Assembly (NCBI GenBank): GCA_024645085.1
Contig: JAHEGN010000001.1
Coordinates: forward strand, 90,771-154,770
DNA from: Rhodobiaceae bacterium
Lineage (GTDB): Bacteria; Pseudomonadota; Alphaproteobacteria; RS24
Reading direction: 5' to 3'
DNA: 64,000 nt
The notes under the pieces are model-generated. The model saw only the letters and a program-made list of their open reading frames with translations. It was not told where the DNA came from and did not search any database. Every line of letters begins with the position of its first letter. The first letter of the stretch is position 1. Position numbers and translations under genes: made by a program. This document shows, piece by piece, positions 54,560 through 63,849 of this stretch.

Positions 54560-57448
54560 ATGGAGGCACTTTTCTTTCAGCATTTGCCGAAAACCCATAA
54601 GCCAATGGATGCGCAGCACGCTGCTGATTTGCTGCTTGATGTCAGTGAGAATTTATCACCCGCGGCCCGCCAAGCGCTGGCTGATAATCAAGAATTTTTC
54701 CTTTGGGTGGTTGAAGGCAGTTCGTTTTTATTGCGCCTGATGCGGCGCTATCCTGATGTGCTCGAAAGCCTTTTGGAAACGCCGCCACGGGCTTATTTAG
54801 ACGCCCAATTAGCGGCTTTGCCAACGACGGTTGCTGCCGCTGCCTCGCGTGATGAGGCGATGAAAATTTTGCGTGTGGCGCGCAATCATCTGGCCTTGGT
54901 CACGGCGCTGGCTGATTTGGCCGATCAATGGGATGTCGAAACCGTTACCGCTTATTTGAGTGCGCTGGCTGATAAAGCGGTCGCCACTTGCGTTGATTTT
55001 TTGCTGGCCGAGGCGGTCAGTGCGGGCCATTTAGCGGCGTTTTCGCGGCAAGGTTTGGTGGTTTTGGCGCTCGGTAAACATGGCGGGCAAGAGCTCAATT
55101 ATTCGTCCGATATTGACATTGTGATGTATTACACGCCCGAGGCTTTGCCGCTGGCGGCGGCGCAAGATGAGGGCAAGTTTTATGTCACCATGGCGCGCAA
55201 TGTAACCGCCATGCTGCAAAACCCGACGGCTGATGGCTTTGTTTTCCGCGTCGATATGCGCCTGCGCCCAGACCCCGGCGCCACCCAGCTGACCATTCCA
55301 GTGCCGGCGGCGTTGAGCTATTATGAGTCCATGGGGCAAAATTGGGAACGTGCGGTTTATATTAAAGCGCGCCCGATTGCCGGCGATATTGAGGCGGCGC
55401 GAGGGTTTTTGAAGGAGCTTCAGCCGTATATTTGGCGCCGTTACTATGACTTTGCGGCGATTGAAGATGTGCATTCGATGAAGCGGCAAATCCACGCCGT
55501 GCGCGGCCATGCAAAATTGGCGACCAGCGGTCACAACCTCAAATTGGGCCGCGGCGGGATTCGCGAAATTGAGTTTTTTGTCCAGACCCAGCAATTGATT
55601 GCCGGCGGGCGCGACAGTGACTTACGCGGCCATCGTACGGTCGGTATGCTGCAAATTTTGGCCGCCAAACAATGGATTAATCAGCAAGCAGCCGATGGGC
55701 TAACCGAGTCTTATTATTTTCTGCGCCGCATGGAACATCGTTTGCAAATGCGGCTCGACGAGCAGACCCAAACCCTGCCTGTGGCTGGTGAGGATTTCGA
55801 CCGCTTCGCTCGTTTCGCTGGCTATGGCGAGACGGCCGCTTTTGAAGCCGATTTAATGCACCATTTGGTTTATGTGACGCAAGAATATGGCATGTTGTTT
55901 GAGCGTGCCGAAAGCTTGTCAGCTGAGACCGGTAATTTAGTGTTCACCGGAGCCGAGAATGATCCGGAAACGCTGCAAACATTGACCAATATGGGGTTCC
56001 GCCGCGCCGCTGATATTTCAACCCTTATTCGCGGTTGGCATGCCGGCCGCTTAAAGGCCACGCGGACGGCGCGGAGCCGTGAAATACTGACCCGTTTGCA
56101 ACCGAAAATTCTCACCATATTGTCGCAAGCCGCCGACCCTGATGATAGTTTTGTGCGCTTCCACAATCTGCTGGAAAGCCTGCCGACCGGCGTGCAAATT
56201 TTTTCTCTTTTCCAATCCAATCCGCAGATTTTGGCGCTATTGGGCGATATTGTGTCACTGGCACCGCGGCTGATTGCTTTTCTGTCCAGCAATGGCCGTT
56301 TGGTGGATATGCTGATTTCGCACACACCAGCTTCTGAGGAGCTAGCGGTGGCGGTGCGCGATGAAGCGGCGCCTTTTGAAGATGTGATGGAAGAACTACG
56401 CCTGCAAGTGCATGAGGGCATGTTCAGCACGGGCACTAAAGTGCTGGCGGATCCGGTGATGGCGGCCGATCATGGCGTCGCTTATACGCGCTTAGCTGAA
56501 CAGGCGATTGCCGGGCTTTTGCCCGCGGCCATTAAAGATATGCAGCGCCAATATGGCGCTGTCGAGGGCGCGGAATTTGCGCTTTTGGGGATGGGTAAGT
56601 TGGGCAGTTGCGAAATGACCCTACAGTCTGACCTCGATATGATTATGATTTGTGATTGCGATGACTTTTCGCGCTATTCCGATGGCGCAAAATCAATCGA
56701 CGCCGACACATGGTTCAGCCGGGCAGCGCGGCGTTTCATCAGCGGCCTGTCGGCACCAACGGCGCAGGGTCGCCTTTATGAGGTAGATATGCGCTTGCGT
56801 CCATCGGGCAATGCGGGCGCTTTGGTGAGTAAAATATCTGGCTTTATTGATTATCAAAACAATCAGGCGTGGAGCTGGGAACATTTGGCGCTAACGCGGG
56901 CCCGTGTGCTGAGCGGTGACAAGCGCTTGGCCGATAAATTAAATGCCGCGCTTTATGAGATTTTATCTTTGCCGCGCAATGGTGCCTCTCTGGCCAAAGA
57001 CATTGAGGATATGCGGGCCCGCTTGTTGCAACACAATCCGATGCTCGGGCCCTATGATATTCGTCGCGGCAAGGGTGGTTTAGTGGAACTGGAATTTGCC
57101 TGCCAGTCTTTGCAAATGGCTTGGGGGTGTCAGCATGATGAACTCATCGGCGCCCGCAGTTTGCCGCAATTGATTGCTGATTTGCATCAAGCCGACATAT
57201 TGGGCGTGGCGCAATATGACGGGGCGCGGGCTGCGGCGCAGTATTTTGCCACACTGCGGCAAATTGCCAGCCTGTGTTTGGAAGATAATGAAGAAAAGCC
57301 AGCCATAGGCATTGAGAACCTGCTGCTGGAGGCGGTAAATGAACCAGATATGGGACGTTTGCAGGCTAGTCTAGCGGCCCATCGCGGCTTTGTTGATGGG
57401 CTTTTATCCGATAGTTTGGCGGCCATTGCGGCGACCAATCAGCATTGA
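54560..57448 (+). CDS. glnE: glutamine synthetase adenylyltransferase/deadenylylase
   Basis: 962 residues with two nucleotidyltransferase domains. The N-terminal deadenylylase site GKHGGQELNYSSDIDI is near residue 172 and the C-terminal adenylyltransferase site GMGKLGSCEMTLQSDLDM is near residue 677; both carry the paired aspartates. MRLRPDPGATQ and MRLRPSGNAGA follow each site. It sets glutamine synthetase activity in response to PII and glutamine. It starts four bases after the histidine kinase stop. Confidence 0.96.
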   Translation: MEALFFQHLPKTHKPMDAQHAADLLLDVSENLSPAARQALADNQEFFLWVVEGSSFLLRLMRRYPDVLESLLETPPRAYLDAQLAALPTTVAAAASRDEAMKILRVARNHLALVTALADLADQWDVETVTAYLSALADKAVATCVDFLLAEAVSAGHLAAFSRQGLVVLALGKHGGQELNYSSDIDIVMYYTPEALPLAAAQDEGKFYVTMARNVTAMLQNPTADGFVFRVDMRLRPDPGATQLTIPVPAALSYYESMGQNWERAVYIKARPIAGDIEAARGFLKELQPYIWRRYYDFAAIEDVHSMKRQIHAVRGHAKLATSGHNLKLGRGGIREIEFFVQTQQLIAGGRDSDLRGHRTVGMLQILAAKQWINQQAADGLTESYYFLRRMEHRLQMRLDEQTQTLPVAGEDFDRFARFAGYGETAAFEADLMHHLVYVTQEYGMLFERAESLSAETGNLVFTGAENDPETLQTLTNMGFRRAADISTLIRGWHAGRLKATRTARSREILTRLQPKILTILSQAADPDDSFVRFHNLLESLPTGVQIFSLFQSNPQILALLGDIVSLAPRLIAFLSSNGRLVDMLISHTPASEELAVAVRDEAAPFEDVMEELRLQVHEGMFSTGTKVLADPVMAADHGVAYTRLAEQAIAGLLPAAIKDMQRQYGAVEGAEFALLGMGKLGSCEMTLQSDLDMIMICDCDDFSRYSDGAKSIDADTWFSRAARRFISGLSAPTAQGRLYEVDMRLRPSGNAGALVSKISGFIDYQNNQAWSWEHLALTRARVLSGDKRLADKLNAALYEILSLPRNGASLAKDIEDMRARLLQHNPMLGPYDIRRGKGGLVELEFACQSLQMAWGCQHDELIGARSLPQLIADLHQADILGVAQYDGARAAAQYFATLRQIASLCLEDNEEKPAIGIENLLLEAVNEPDMGRLQASLAAHRGFVDGLLSDSLAAIAATNQH

Positions 57449-57505
57449 CCGGCCTGTTAACAAGCTGTAGCTTTTTGGTTCACAAAATGGGGAGGAGTTT
57501 CGGAT

Positions 57506-58630
57506 ATGAATTTTGATTTTTCCGATGATCAAAAAATGCTCAAAGACCAAGCGCGCAAGTTTCTTGATGATAAATGCACGCTTGCCGATGTGCGCAAAAT
57601 TTTGGAGAGCGATGCCAGCCATGACGACGCCGTATGGCAAGGTCTGTGCGAGCTTGGCTTTGCCGGTGCTGCCGTGCCAGAAGCCTATGGCGGACTTGGC
57701 TTAGGCGCGTTGGAACTTTGCGTTTTGGCCGAAGAGCTGGGCCGTTGCGTAGCCCCTGTCCCGTTTAGTTCATCAATTTATTTGGCGGCAGAAGCGCTGA
57801 AACTTTTCGGCTCAGAAGAGCAGAAGTTGACATGGTTGCCGAAAATCGCCAGCGGCGAAATCATTGGCACCATTGCGGCTACCGAGGGTGCGCAAGCGCC
57901 ATCGCCAAATAGTGTCAAAACCAAATTGTCTAATGGTAAATTAAACGGCACAAAAATTCCTGTTGCTGATGGCGAAACCGCCAGCGTCGCGATCGTGCTG
58001 GTCAATACCGGCGGCAGTGGCGAGCAGGCTTTGTCTTTGGCCGTAGTTGATTTGACCGATGCCAGCGTGACCCGTAGTCCGGTGAACACAATTGACCCGA
58101 CACGTGGCCACGCCGAAATTATTTTCGACAACACGCCAGCCGAATTGCTGGGCAATGAGGGCGAGGGCTGGTCAGCCTATAAGCGGGTTGAAGCGGGGGC
58201 TGCTGTTTTAGTGGCTTTTGAGCAAGTTGGTGGGGCTGAAGCTGCCCTGAATATGGCAAAGGAATATGCCCTTGATCGCTATGCTTTTGGCCGTCAAATC
58301 GGCTCTTATCAGGCGATTAAGCACAAATTGGCTGACATGTATGTGAAGCTCGAATTGGCGCGCTCTAACTGCTATTATGGTGCCATGGCTTTGTCCAGCG
58401 ATGCCAGTGATTTAGAAATTGCTGCTGCGACGGCGCGCATTGCCGCCACTGAAGCTTATCGCTTTGCGGCGCAAGAAAATATTCAAACCCATGGTGGTAT
58501 TGGTTTTACCTGGGAAGCCAACCCGCAATTCCACTATCGGCGTTCGAAACTTTTGGCCTTGTCGCTTGGCAGCGCAAGCCGATGGAAAGACAGGCTCATT
58601 AGCGAGCTTGAGAAAAGTAATGTGGCGTGA
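57506..58630 (+). CDS. acyl-CoA dehydrogenase family protein
   Basis: 374 residues with the three-part fold: an N-terminal helical domain, a central beta domain (IGTIAATEGAQAP near residue 116) and a C-terminal helical domain with YAFGRQIGSYQAIKHKLADM near residue 258 and the QTHGGIGFTWE end. It oxidises an acyl-CoA with FAD. GGGGAGG-like bases precede the ATG. The second acyl-CoA dehydrogenase follows after 53 bases; paired genes of this type often form heteromeric enzymes on unusual substrates. Confidence 0.92.
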   Translation: MNFDFSDDQKMLKDQARKFLDDKCTLADVRKILESDASHDDAVWQGLCELGFAGAAVPEAYGGLGLGALELCVLAEELGRCVAPVPFSSSIYLAAEALKLFGSEEQKLTWLPKIASGEIIGTIAATEGAQAPSPNSVKTKLSNGKLNGTKIPVADGETASVAIVLVNTGGSGEQALSLAVVDLTDASVTRSPVNTIDPTRGHAEIIFDNTPAELLGNEGEGWSAYKRVEAGAAVLVAFEQVGGAEAALNMAKEYALDRYAFGRQIGSYQAIKHKLADMYVKLELARSNCYYGAMALSSDASDLEIAAATARIAATEAYRFAAQENIQTHGGIGFTWEANPQFHYRRSKLLALSLGSASRWKDRLISELEKSNVA

Positions 58631-58683
58631 GCTGAACATCTGCTGCAGCCAGCACATGAATGAGTATATGAGAGGAAGTTTAA

Positions 58684-59922
58684 ATGGATTTTAACGATAC
58701 ACCCGAAGAAGCCAAATTCCGCAGCGAAGTTCGGACATGGCTTGAACAAAATGCAAAATTACGCGATCCGGCATCAGTCAAAGCCGGGCGTTCTGAGAAA
58801 TCAGAAGCTGAGCGCTTGGTGCGGGCCAAAGAATGGCAGGCCAAGAAAGCCGCCGCTGGTTATGCCGCCATCACTTGGCCAACCGAATTTGGTGGCCTTG
58901 GTGGCACGCCAATTCAATCGGTAATTTACGCGCAAGAGGAAGCCGCTTTTGAAGTGCCGCGCGGGTTTTTTGAAATTGGCCTTGGCATGTGCATTCCAAC
59001 AATGATGAAATGGGCCACCCCTGAGCAAAATGAGCGCTATGTCAAACCGGCGCTTTATGGCGAAGAAATATGGTGCCAATTATTTTCAGAGCCAGCCGCT
59101 GGTTCAGACGTTGCGGGCCTGCGCACCAAAGCCGAAAAAGATGGTGATGAGTGGGTTATTAATGGTCAAAAAGTTTGGACTTCGGGGGCGCATTTTTGCG
59201 ATTACGGCATTATCGTCACCCGTTCAGACCCAACTGTGCCAAAGCACAAGGGCCTGACCTTTTTCTTCCTCGACATGAAAACACCGGGCATTGAAATTCG
59301 TCCGATTAAGCAAATGTCGGGCGATTCTGGGTTTAATGAAGTGTTCTTTAATGATGTGCGTATTCCTGATAGCCAGCGTCTGGGTGACGTTGGCGAGGGC
59401 TGGAAAGTTTCGCTGACGACATTGATGAATGAGCGTCTGGCGATTGGCCAAGGGGCTGGCGTTGATTATGAAGAATTGCTGAAATTGGCCCGTGACACTG
59501 AATTGGAAAATGGCCCAGCCATTAAAGATTCCAATGTGCGTGAAAAACTGGCTGATTGGTATGTGCAATCACAGGGTTTGAAATACACCAAATTCCGCAC
59601 ATTGACGGCTTTGTCAAAAGGCCAAGTGCCGGGGGCGGAAAGCTCCATTGGTAAGATTGTGTCGGGTCCGAAAATGCAGGATTTGGCATCATTTGCCATG
59701 GATATTCAGGGTCAGGGCGGCATTATGCAAGATGTCGACGAAAGCCCAATGGCGGGGGCTTTCCAAAACCAATGGATTGGCGCTGCTGGTTACCGGATTG
59801 CTGGTGGCACGGATGAAATTTTGCGTAATATTGTGTCCGAGCAAGTGCTTGGCCTGCCGCAAGACATCCGCGTTGACAAGACTGTGCCATTTAATGAATT
59901 GGCGAGCAGCAAAAAGTCATAA
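58684..59922 (+). CDS. acyl-CoA dehydrogenase family protein
   Basis: 412 residues. The central flavin-region motif reads WCQLFSEPAAGSDVAGLRTK near residue 136 and VINGQKVWTSGAHFCDYG near residue 158; the end carries GGTDEILRNIVSEQVLGLP. These are typical of the long acyl-CoA dehydrogenases paired with a shorter partner in alphaproteobacterial steroid, dicarboxylate or branched-chain degradation. It follows its 374-residue partner and ends before a strong terminator. Confidence 0.93.
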   Translation: MDFNDTPEEAKFRSEVRTWLEQNAKLRDPASVKAGRSEKSEAERLVRAKEWQAKKAAAGYAAITWPTEFGGLGGTPIQSVIYAQEEAAFEVPRGFFEIGLGMCIPTMMKWATPEQNERYVKPALYGEEIWCQLFSEPAAGSDVAGLRTKAEKDGDEWVINGQKVWTSGAHFCDYGIIVTRSDPTVPKHKGLTFFFLDMKTPGIEIRPIKQMSGDSGFNEVFFNDVRIPDSQRLGDVGEGWKVSLTTLMNERLAIGQGAGVDYEELLKLARDTELENGPAIKDSNVREKLADWYVQSQGLKYTKFRTLTALSKGQVPGAESSIGKIVSGPKMQDLASFAMDIQGQGGIMQDVDESPMAGAFQNQWIGAAGYRIAGGTDEILRNIVSEQVLGLPQDIRVDKTVPFNELASSKKS

Positions 59923-59944
59923 GCTGAGCCGAGCGATCAACAAG

Positions 59945-59975
59945 CGCCCGCCGTGTCCGCACGGCGGGCGTTTTT
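59945..59975. terminator. strong intrinsic terminator
   Basis: CGCCCGCCGTG (59945-59955), loop TCCG and CACGGCGGGCG (59960-59970), an 11-base perfect stem, then TTTTTG. It ends the acyl-CoA dehydrogenase pair and lies between converging transcripts (the E2 gene ends at 59995). It lacks an A-run on the left, so it works mainly on the plus strand. Confidence 0.9.
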
Positions 59976-59994
59976 GTTTGGGGTAAGGGGGGCT

Positions 59995-60939
59995 CTAAAG
60001 GCTGAGCAGGATTGGGTTTTCGATATAATCGGCGAGGGCGGTGAGGAATTGGGCGCCGAGGGCGCCGTCTATCGCGCGGTGGTCGCATGATAGGGTCACC
60101 CGCATATGCGTCGTCTCCATCGGCACACCCTCATCGTCGAGGCGCAGATGTTTGACCGGCCCACCAACCGCCAATATCGCCGCTTGCGGCGGGTTGATGA
60201 CAGCAGTGAAATGCTCAATGCCAAACATGCCAAGATTGGAAATCGAAAAACTCCCGCCTTCATATTCCGACGGCTTTAACCGCTTATCCGCAGCACGTGC
60301 CGCCAAATCTCGGATTTCAGCGCTGATGACACGAATCGATTTCTCATCGCATCGCGCCACAATCGGCGTTATCAGCCCATCGGGCAGGGCCACGGCGACG
60401 CCAATATCAGCATGGTGATGCTGCAAAATCGCGTCGCCAGCAAAAGACACATTGACCTCGGGCACATCCATTAACGCCAAGGCGGCGGCGCGAACCAGTA
60501 AATCATTCAGCGAAACCTTCTCGCCATAATCGGCCAATGCCTGATTAATCCGCCCGCGATAGGCCATCAGCTGATCAATCTCAAGGGCACGGGTCAGGTA
60601 AAAATGCGGAATCTGTTGCGTCGACTGGGTCAGCCGCGTGGCAATCGCCGTGCGCATCATATCCAGCGGCTTTTCATCATAATCGCTCGGCTGATAATAG
60701 GCCCGCGCGGCGGCAAGCGGCGGCATAATGGCGGCTGACTGGGTCGGCTGAGGCGCTGATGCAGAGGCTGATGTCGGCGCAGATATAGGCGCTGGTGCAG
60801 GGTTGGCCAGCGCCGCTTCAATGTCGCGCTTAATGACCCGTCCCTTGGGGCCAGAACCAGCGATTTGGCTTATGTCCAAACCGGCCTGTTCGGCCAAATG
60901 CCGCGCCAAGGGGGAGGCAATGGTGCGATTGGCGCTCAT
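59995..60939 (-). CDS. pdhC: pyruvate dehydrogenase E2, no lipoyl domain
   Basis: 314 residues, shorter than the usual 420-450 for E2. It opens directly with the peripheral subunit-binding domain ([20 protein letters not shown] and [11 protein letters not shown], 7-43). An Ala/Pro/Ser linker follows, then the catalytic domain from about residue 80. The catalytic HRAIDG (His287, Asp291) and a [16 protein letters not shown] block are intact. The N-terminal lipoyl domain is absent. The start overlaps the E1-beta stop by four bases (ATGA), so no earlier start is hidden. It transfers acetyl groups to CoA. Confidence 0.9.
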   Translation of the reverse strand: MSANRTIASPLARHLAEQAGLDISQIAGSGPKGRVIKRDIEAALANPAPAPISAPTSASASAPQPTQSAAIMPPLAAARAYYQPSDYDEKPLDMMRTAIATRLTQSTQQIPHFYLTRALEIDQLMAYRGRINQALADYGEKVSLNDLLVRAAALALMDVPEVNVSFAGDAILQHHHADIGVAVALPDGLITPIVARCDEKSIRVISAEIRDLAARAADKRLKPSEYEGGSFSISNLGMFGIEHFTAVINPPQAAILAVGGPVKHLRLDDEGVPMETTHMRVTLSCDHRAIDGALGAQFLTALADYIENPILLSL

Positions 60940-62390
60940 TCGGCAGCATCTGTGAGATAGGCAGCGCGCTTGGCGGCGGCGACAATTTGCGCTACCTGCG
61001 GCAAGGCCAGCTGCTCAAGATTGGCGGCATAGGGCATTGGCACATCGACCCCATTGACCGCTTCAATTGGCGCATCAAGCGCGTCAAAGGCGAGGCGTTG
61101 AACTGTGGCGGCAATATGCCCGCCAACCGAACACACCGGCCAGCCCTCTTCAATGGTCACCAGACGATGGGTTTTTTCAACCGAGGCAATCACCGTATCC
61201 ATATCCAAGGGGCGCAGGCTCCGCAAATCAATGACTTCGGCCTGCACACCAGATTCGGCTAATTCTTCGGCTGCTTGCAGGGCCATGGCAACACCGCGCG
61301 CATAGCTGACTAAAGTCACGTCAGCGCCAGCCCGGGCAATGCGGGCGCGGCCAATTGGCAAGACGAAATCGTCATAATCAGGCACGCTGGCAATGTCGCC
61401 ATAGAGCAGTTCATGCTCTAAAAACACCACCGGATTGGGATCACGAATGGCCGCTTTCAAAAGCCCTTTGGCCTCTGAGGCATTGGCCGGCGAGAGCACA
61501 ATCAGCCCCGGAATATGGGCGTACCAGCTGGAATAATCTTGGCTGTGTTGGGCGGCCACCCGCGAAGCGACGCCATTGGGGCCACGGAAAACAATCGAAC
61601 AATTGACCTGACCGCCTGACATATAGCGGGTTTTAGCGGCGCTATTGACGATTTGGTCAATCGCTTGCATGGCGAAATTAAAGGTCATGAATTCGACCAC
61701 CGGCTTCAAGCCAGCAAAGGCGGCGCCAACGCCCAATCCGGCAATGGCGTGTTCGGTAATCGGTGTATCAATGACGCGTTTGCCGCCAAATTCTTTGAAC
61801 AGGCCTTGTGTTACTTTATAGGCGCCCTCATATTCGGCGACTTCCTCGCCCATGATGAAGACATCGGCGTCGCGGCGCATTTCTTCGGCCAAAGCGTCGC
61901 GCAAGGCTTCGCGCATGGCAATATCACGATAGCTGGTATCGGCCGGCAAAACCATGTCAGCAACCGGCTCTGGCGCCGCTAAGGGCGGTTGATTGCTGCT
62001 GTCGGTTTCGGCTGGTGCGGCCCCAGTCTCAGCCCCTGTCTCTTGGGCGAGGCCAGTTTCAGTCTCAGTTTCAGTCTCAGCCGCCGTATTGGAATCAGTG
62101 TCAGCGTTCGTGTCATTGAGGGCTGCTTCTATGGCGTTGGCGTCTTCGCCATCGATCAGTAAAACGGCAATTGGCCGGTTAACCTCGATTTGGTCGGGGC
62201 CGGCTTCAAATAATATTTTGCCGACCACCCCATCATCAATCGCTTCTAATTCGACGATTGCCTTATCAGTTTCAATCTCGGCCAAAATATCGCCGGAGGA
62301 AACGGTTTCATTTTCTTTCACCAGCCATTGGGCGATTTTACCGCTTTCCATGGTTGGCGAAAGGGCGGGCATGAGGATTTTAACGGCCAT
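60936..62390 (-). CDS. pdhB: pyruvate dehydrogenase E1 beta with N-terminal lipoyl domain
   Basis: 484 residues. Residues 1-80 are a lipoyl domain ([17 protein letters not shown]), with the lipoylated Lys43 in the ETDKA turn. A low-complexity linker rich in Glu, Thr and Asp (about 92-140, with the repeat ETETETETG) follows. The E1-beta domain begins near residue 150 ([12 protein letters not shown]) and includes [20 protein letters not shown]. An N-terminal lipoyl domain on E1-beta is known in Alphaproteobacteria. Its start is 11 bases inside pdhA. Confidence 0.95.
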   Translation of the reverse strand: MAVKILMPALSPTMESGKIAQWLVKENETVSSGDILAEIETDKAIVELEAIDDGVVGKILFEAGPDQIEVNRPIAVLLIDGEDANAIEAALNDTNADTDSNTAAETETETETGLAQETGAETGAAPAETDSSNQPPLAAPEPVADMVLPADTSYRDIAMREALRDALAEEMRRDADVFIMGEEVAEYEGAYKVTQGLFKEFGGKRVIDTPITEHAIAGLGVGAAFAGLKPVVEFMTFNFAMQAIDQIVNSAAKTRYMSGGQVNCSIVFRGPNGVASRVAAQHSQDYSSWYAHIPGLIVLSPANASEAKGLLKAAIRDPNPVVFLEHELLYGDIASVPDYDDFVLPIGRARIARAGADVTLVSYARGVAMALQAAEELAESGVQAEVIDLRSLRPLDMDTVIASVEKTHRLVTIEEGWPVCSVGGHIAATVQRLAFDALDAPIEAVNGVDVPMPYAANLEQLALPQVAQIVAAAKRAAYLTDAAE

Positions 62391-63393
62391 GAGTGTCTCC
62401 GCTATCAGCTAAAATATCGACCATGAGCTCGGTTTCTGGCGGCAGTGGCGCGGCGAGGGCAAAATCAACAGCTTGCTCAATTTTTTCTTTAATGTCGTTG
62501 CGCCGCGCCGCTATTTGCCCTTCATCGATCAGCCCATCGGCAAGCAGGCGCGCTTCCAACAGTTTTATTGGGTCGGTTTCATTGCGCACTTTGTCGACTT
62601 CTTCGCGTTTGCGATATTTGGCCGGGTCTGACATCGAATGGCCACGATAGCGATAGGTTAGCATTTCCAAAATAAACGGCCCCTTGCCAGAGCGTACATG
62701 GGCGACGGCTTTTTTGCCTGCCGCATAGACCGCTTCGACATCCATGCCGTCAACTTGCGCGCCGGGAATGTCAAAACTGGCACCGCGATGCGATAAATCG
62801 GTTTGCGATGAGGCGCGCGAAACCGATGTGCCCATGGCATAGCGATTATTCTCAATCACATAGAGACACGGCAGGTTCCATAGTTTCGCCATATTGAAAC
62901 TCTCATAGACTTGCCCCTGATTGGCGGCGCCGTCGCCAAAGTAAATAAACGCAATGTTATTATTGTCGCGATATTTATTGGCAAAGGCCAAGCCGGTGCC
63001 GAGCGGCACTTGGGCACCAACAATGCCGTGGCCGCCAAAGAAGTTTTTCTCAATTGAGAACATATGCATGGAGCCGCCTTTACCCTTGGAATAGCCATCC
63101 ATGCGTCCGGTTAATTCGGCCATTACGCGGTTGGGATCCATGCCGCAGGCCAACATATGCGCGTGGTCGCGATAACCCGTGATGACTTGATCGCCGTCTT
63201 GCGCCGTCGCCTGCAAGCCAACCACAACCGCTTCTTGGCCGATATATAAATGGCAAAAGCCGCCGATTTGGCCCATGGCATAAATTTGACCGCAGCGTTC
63301 TTCAAACCGACGTATTAATGCCATGTCTGTCCAAAATTCAATGGCTTGCTGCTTTGGCAATTTGGTTTTTTTCTTCGTGGCTTTGCTCACCAT
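62380..63393 (-). CDS. pdhA: pyruvate dehydrogenase E1 alpha
   Basis: 337 residues. The thiamine-diphosphate motif [20 protein letters not shown] is near residue 161, and [15 protein letters not shown] near residue 261 is the phosphorylation-loop equivalent. [12 protein letters not shown] lies near residue 45. It decarboxylates pyruvate together with E1-beta. The start is ATG 63393 or the GTG at 63390; both follow GAGGG, and the GTG has the better spacing. The frame to 63420 is not conserved. It heads pdhA-pdhB-E2; no lipoamide dehydrogenase is in this window. Confidence 0.95.
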   Translation of the reverse strand: MVSKATKKKTKLPKQQAIEFWTDMALIRRFEERCGQIYAMGQIGGFCHLYIGQEAVVVGLQATAQDGDQVITGYRDHAHMLACGMDPNRVMAELTGRMDGYSKGKGGSMHMFSIEKNFFGGHGIVGAQVPLGTGLAFANKYRDNNNIAFIYFGDGAANQGQVYESFNMAKLWNLPCLYVIENNRYAMGTSVSRASSQTDLSHRGASFDIPGAQVDGMDVEAVYAAGKKAVAHVRSGKGPFILEMLTYRYRGHSMSDPAKYRKREEVDKVRNETDPIKLLEARLLADGLIDEGQIAARRNDIKEKIEQAVDFALAAPLPPETELMVDILADSGDTHGR

Positions 63394-63849
63394 ACCCTCA
63401 CCGTAAAATTGGAGACCCATAATTTATTGCCAATGCATTTTGTGAATACCAGTGAAAACCGTCAGGCTGACGAAAAAAGCAGTATTCCAAAACGTCACTC
63501 AGAAAATATGAAATATTACGTCGCTGGGCGGCCTGCAAACGATAAGAAATTACCAGCGCACAAAAGGCAAAAAATAAGCTTAATGAATAAAAATGACAGC
63601 GTTAGACAAAAATTGTTTTACGCGCCGTAAAACCGACGTCGGATTTTTTTCTTGGGTGGCAAATTGGCAACAGATATAGGCACGGCCCTATTTATTATAA
63701 GTCCCTAGGCTAACGTGGGGACTGGTTCTTAGTCAAGCATGACGCCCCACTATTTATTGCCCCCTGACGGCATACGCCCCGCTCGCCATAGTTAGACGCC
63801 CATCAAGCCTAACACTTGCCGAAAAACGTAAAACAGGCGACAAAAGGCC
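63394..63849. other. 456-base intergenic region between pdhA and dusA
   Basis: No convincing gene is found here. It holds the upstream region of pdhA (minus strand) and of dusA (plus strand). CCGACGTCGG followed by TTTTTTT (63633-63650) is a small terminator-like palindrome. At 63715-63750 an outer GTGGGG/CCCCAC stem encloses a GACT/AGTC stem. A small plus-strand frame of about 65 codons near 63436 has no ribosome site. Promoters could not be placed with confidence. Confidence 0.5.

Noticed and set aside
63436..63630. Open frame of about 65 codons between pdhA and dusA
   Set aside because: No ribosome site, low-complexity basic composition and no family resemblance; its longer version runs antisense into pdhA.
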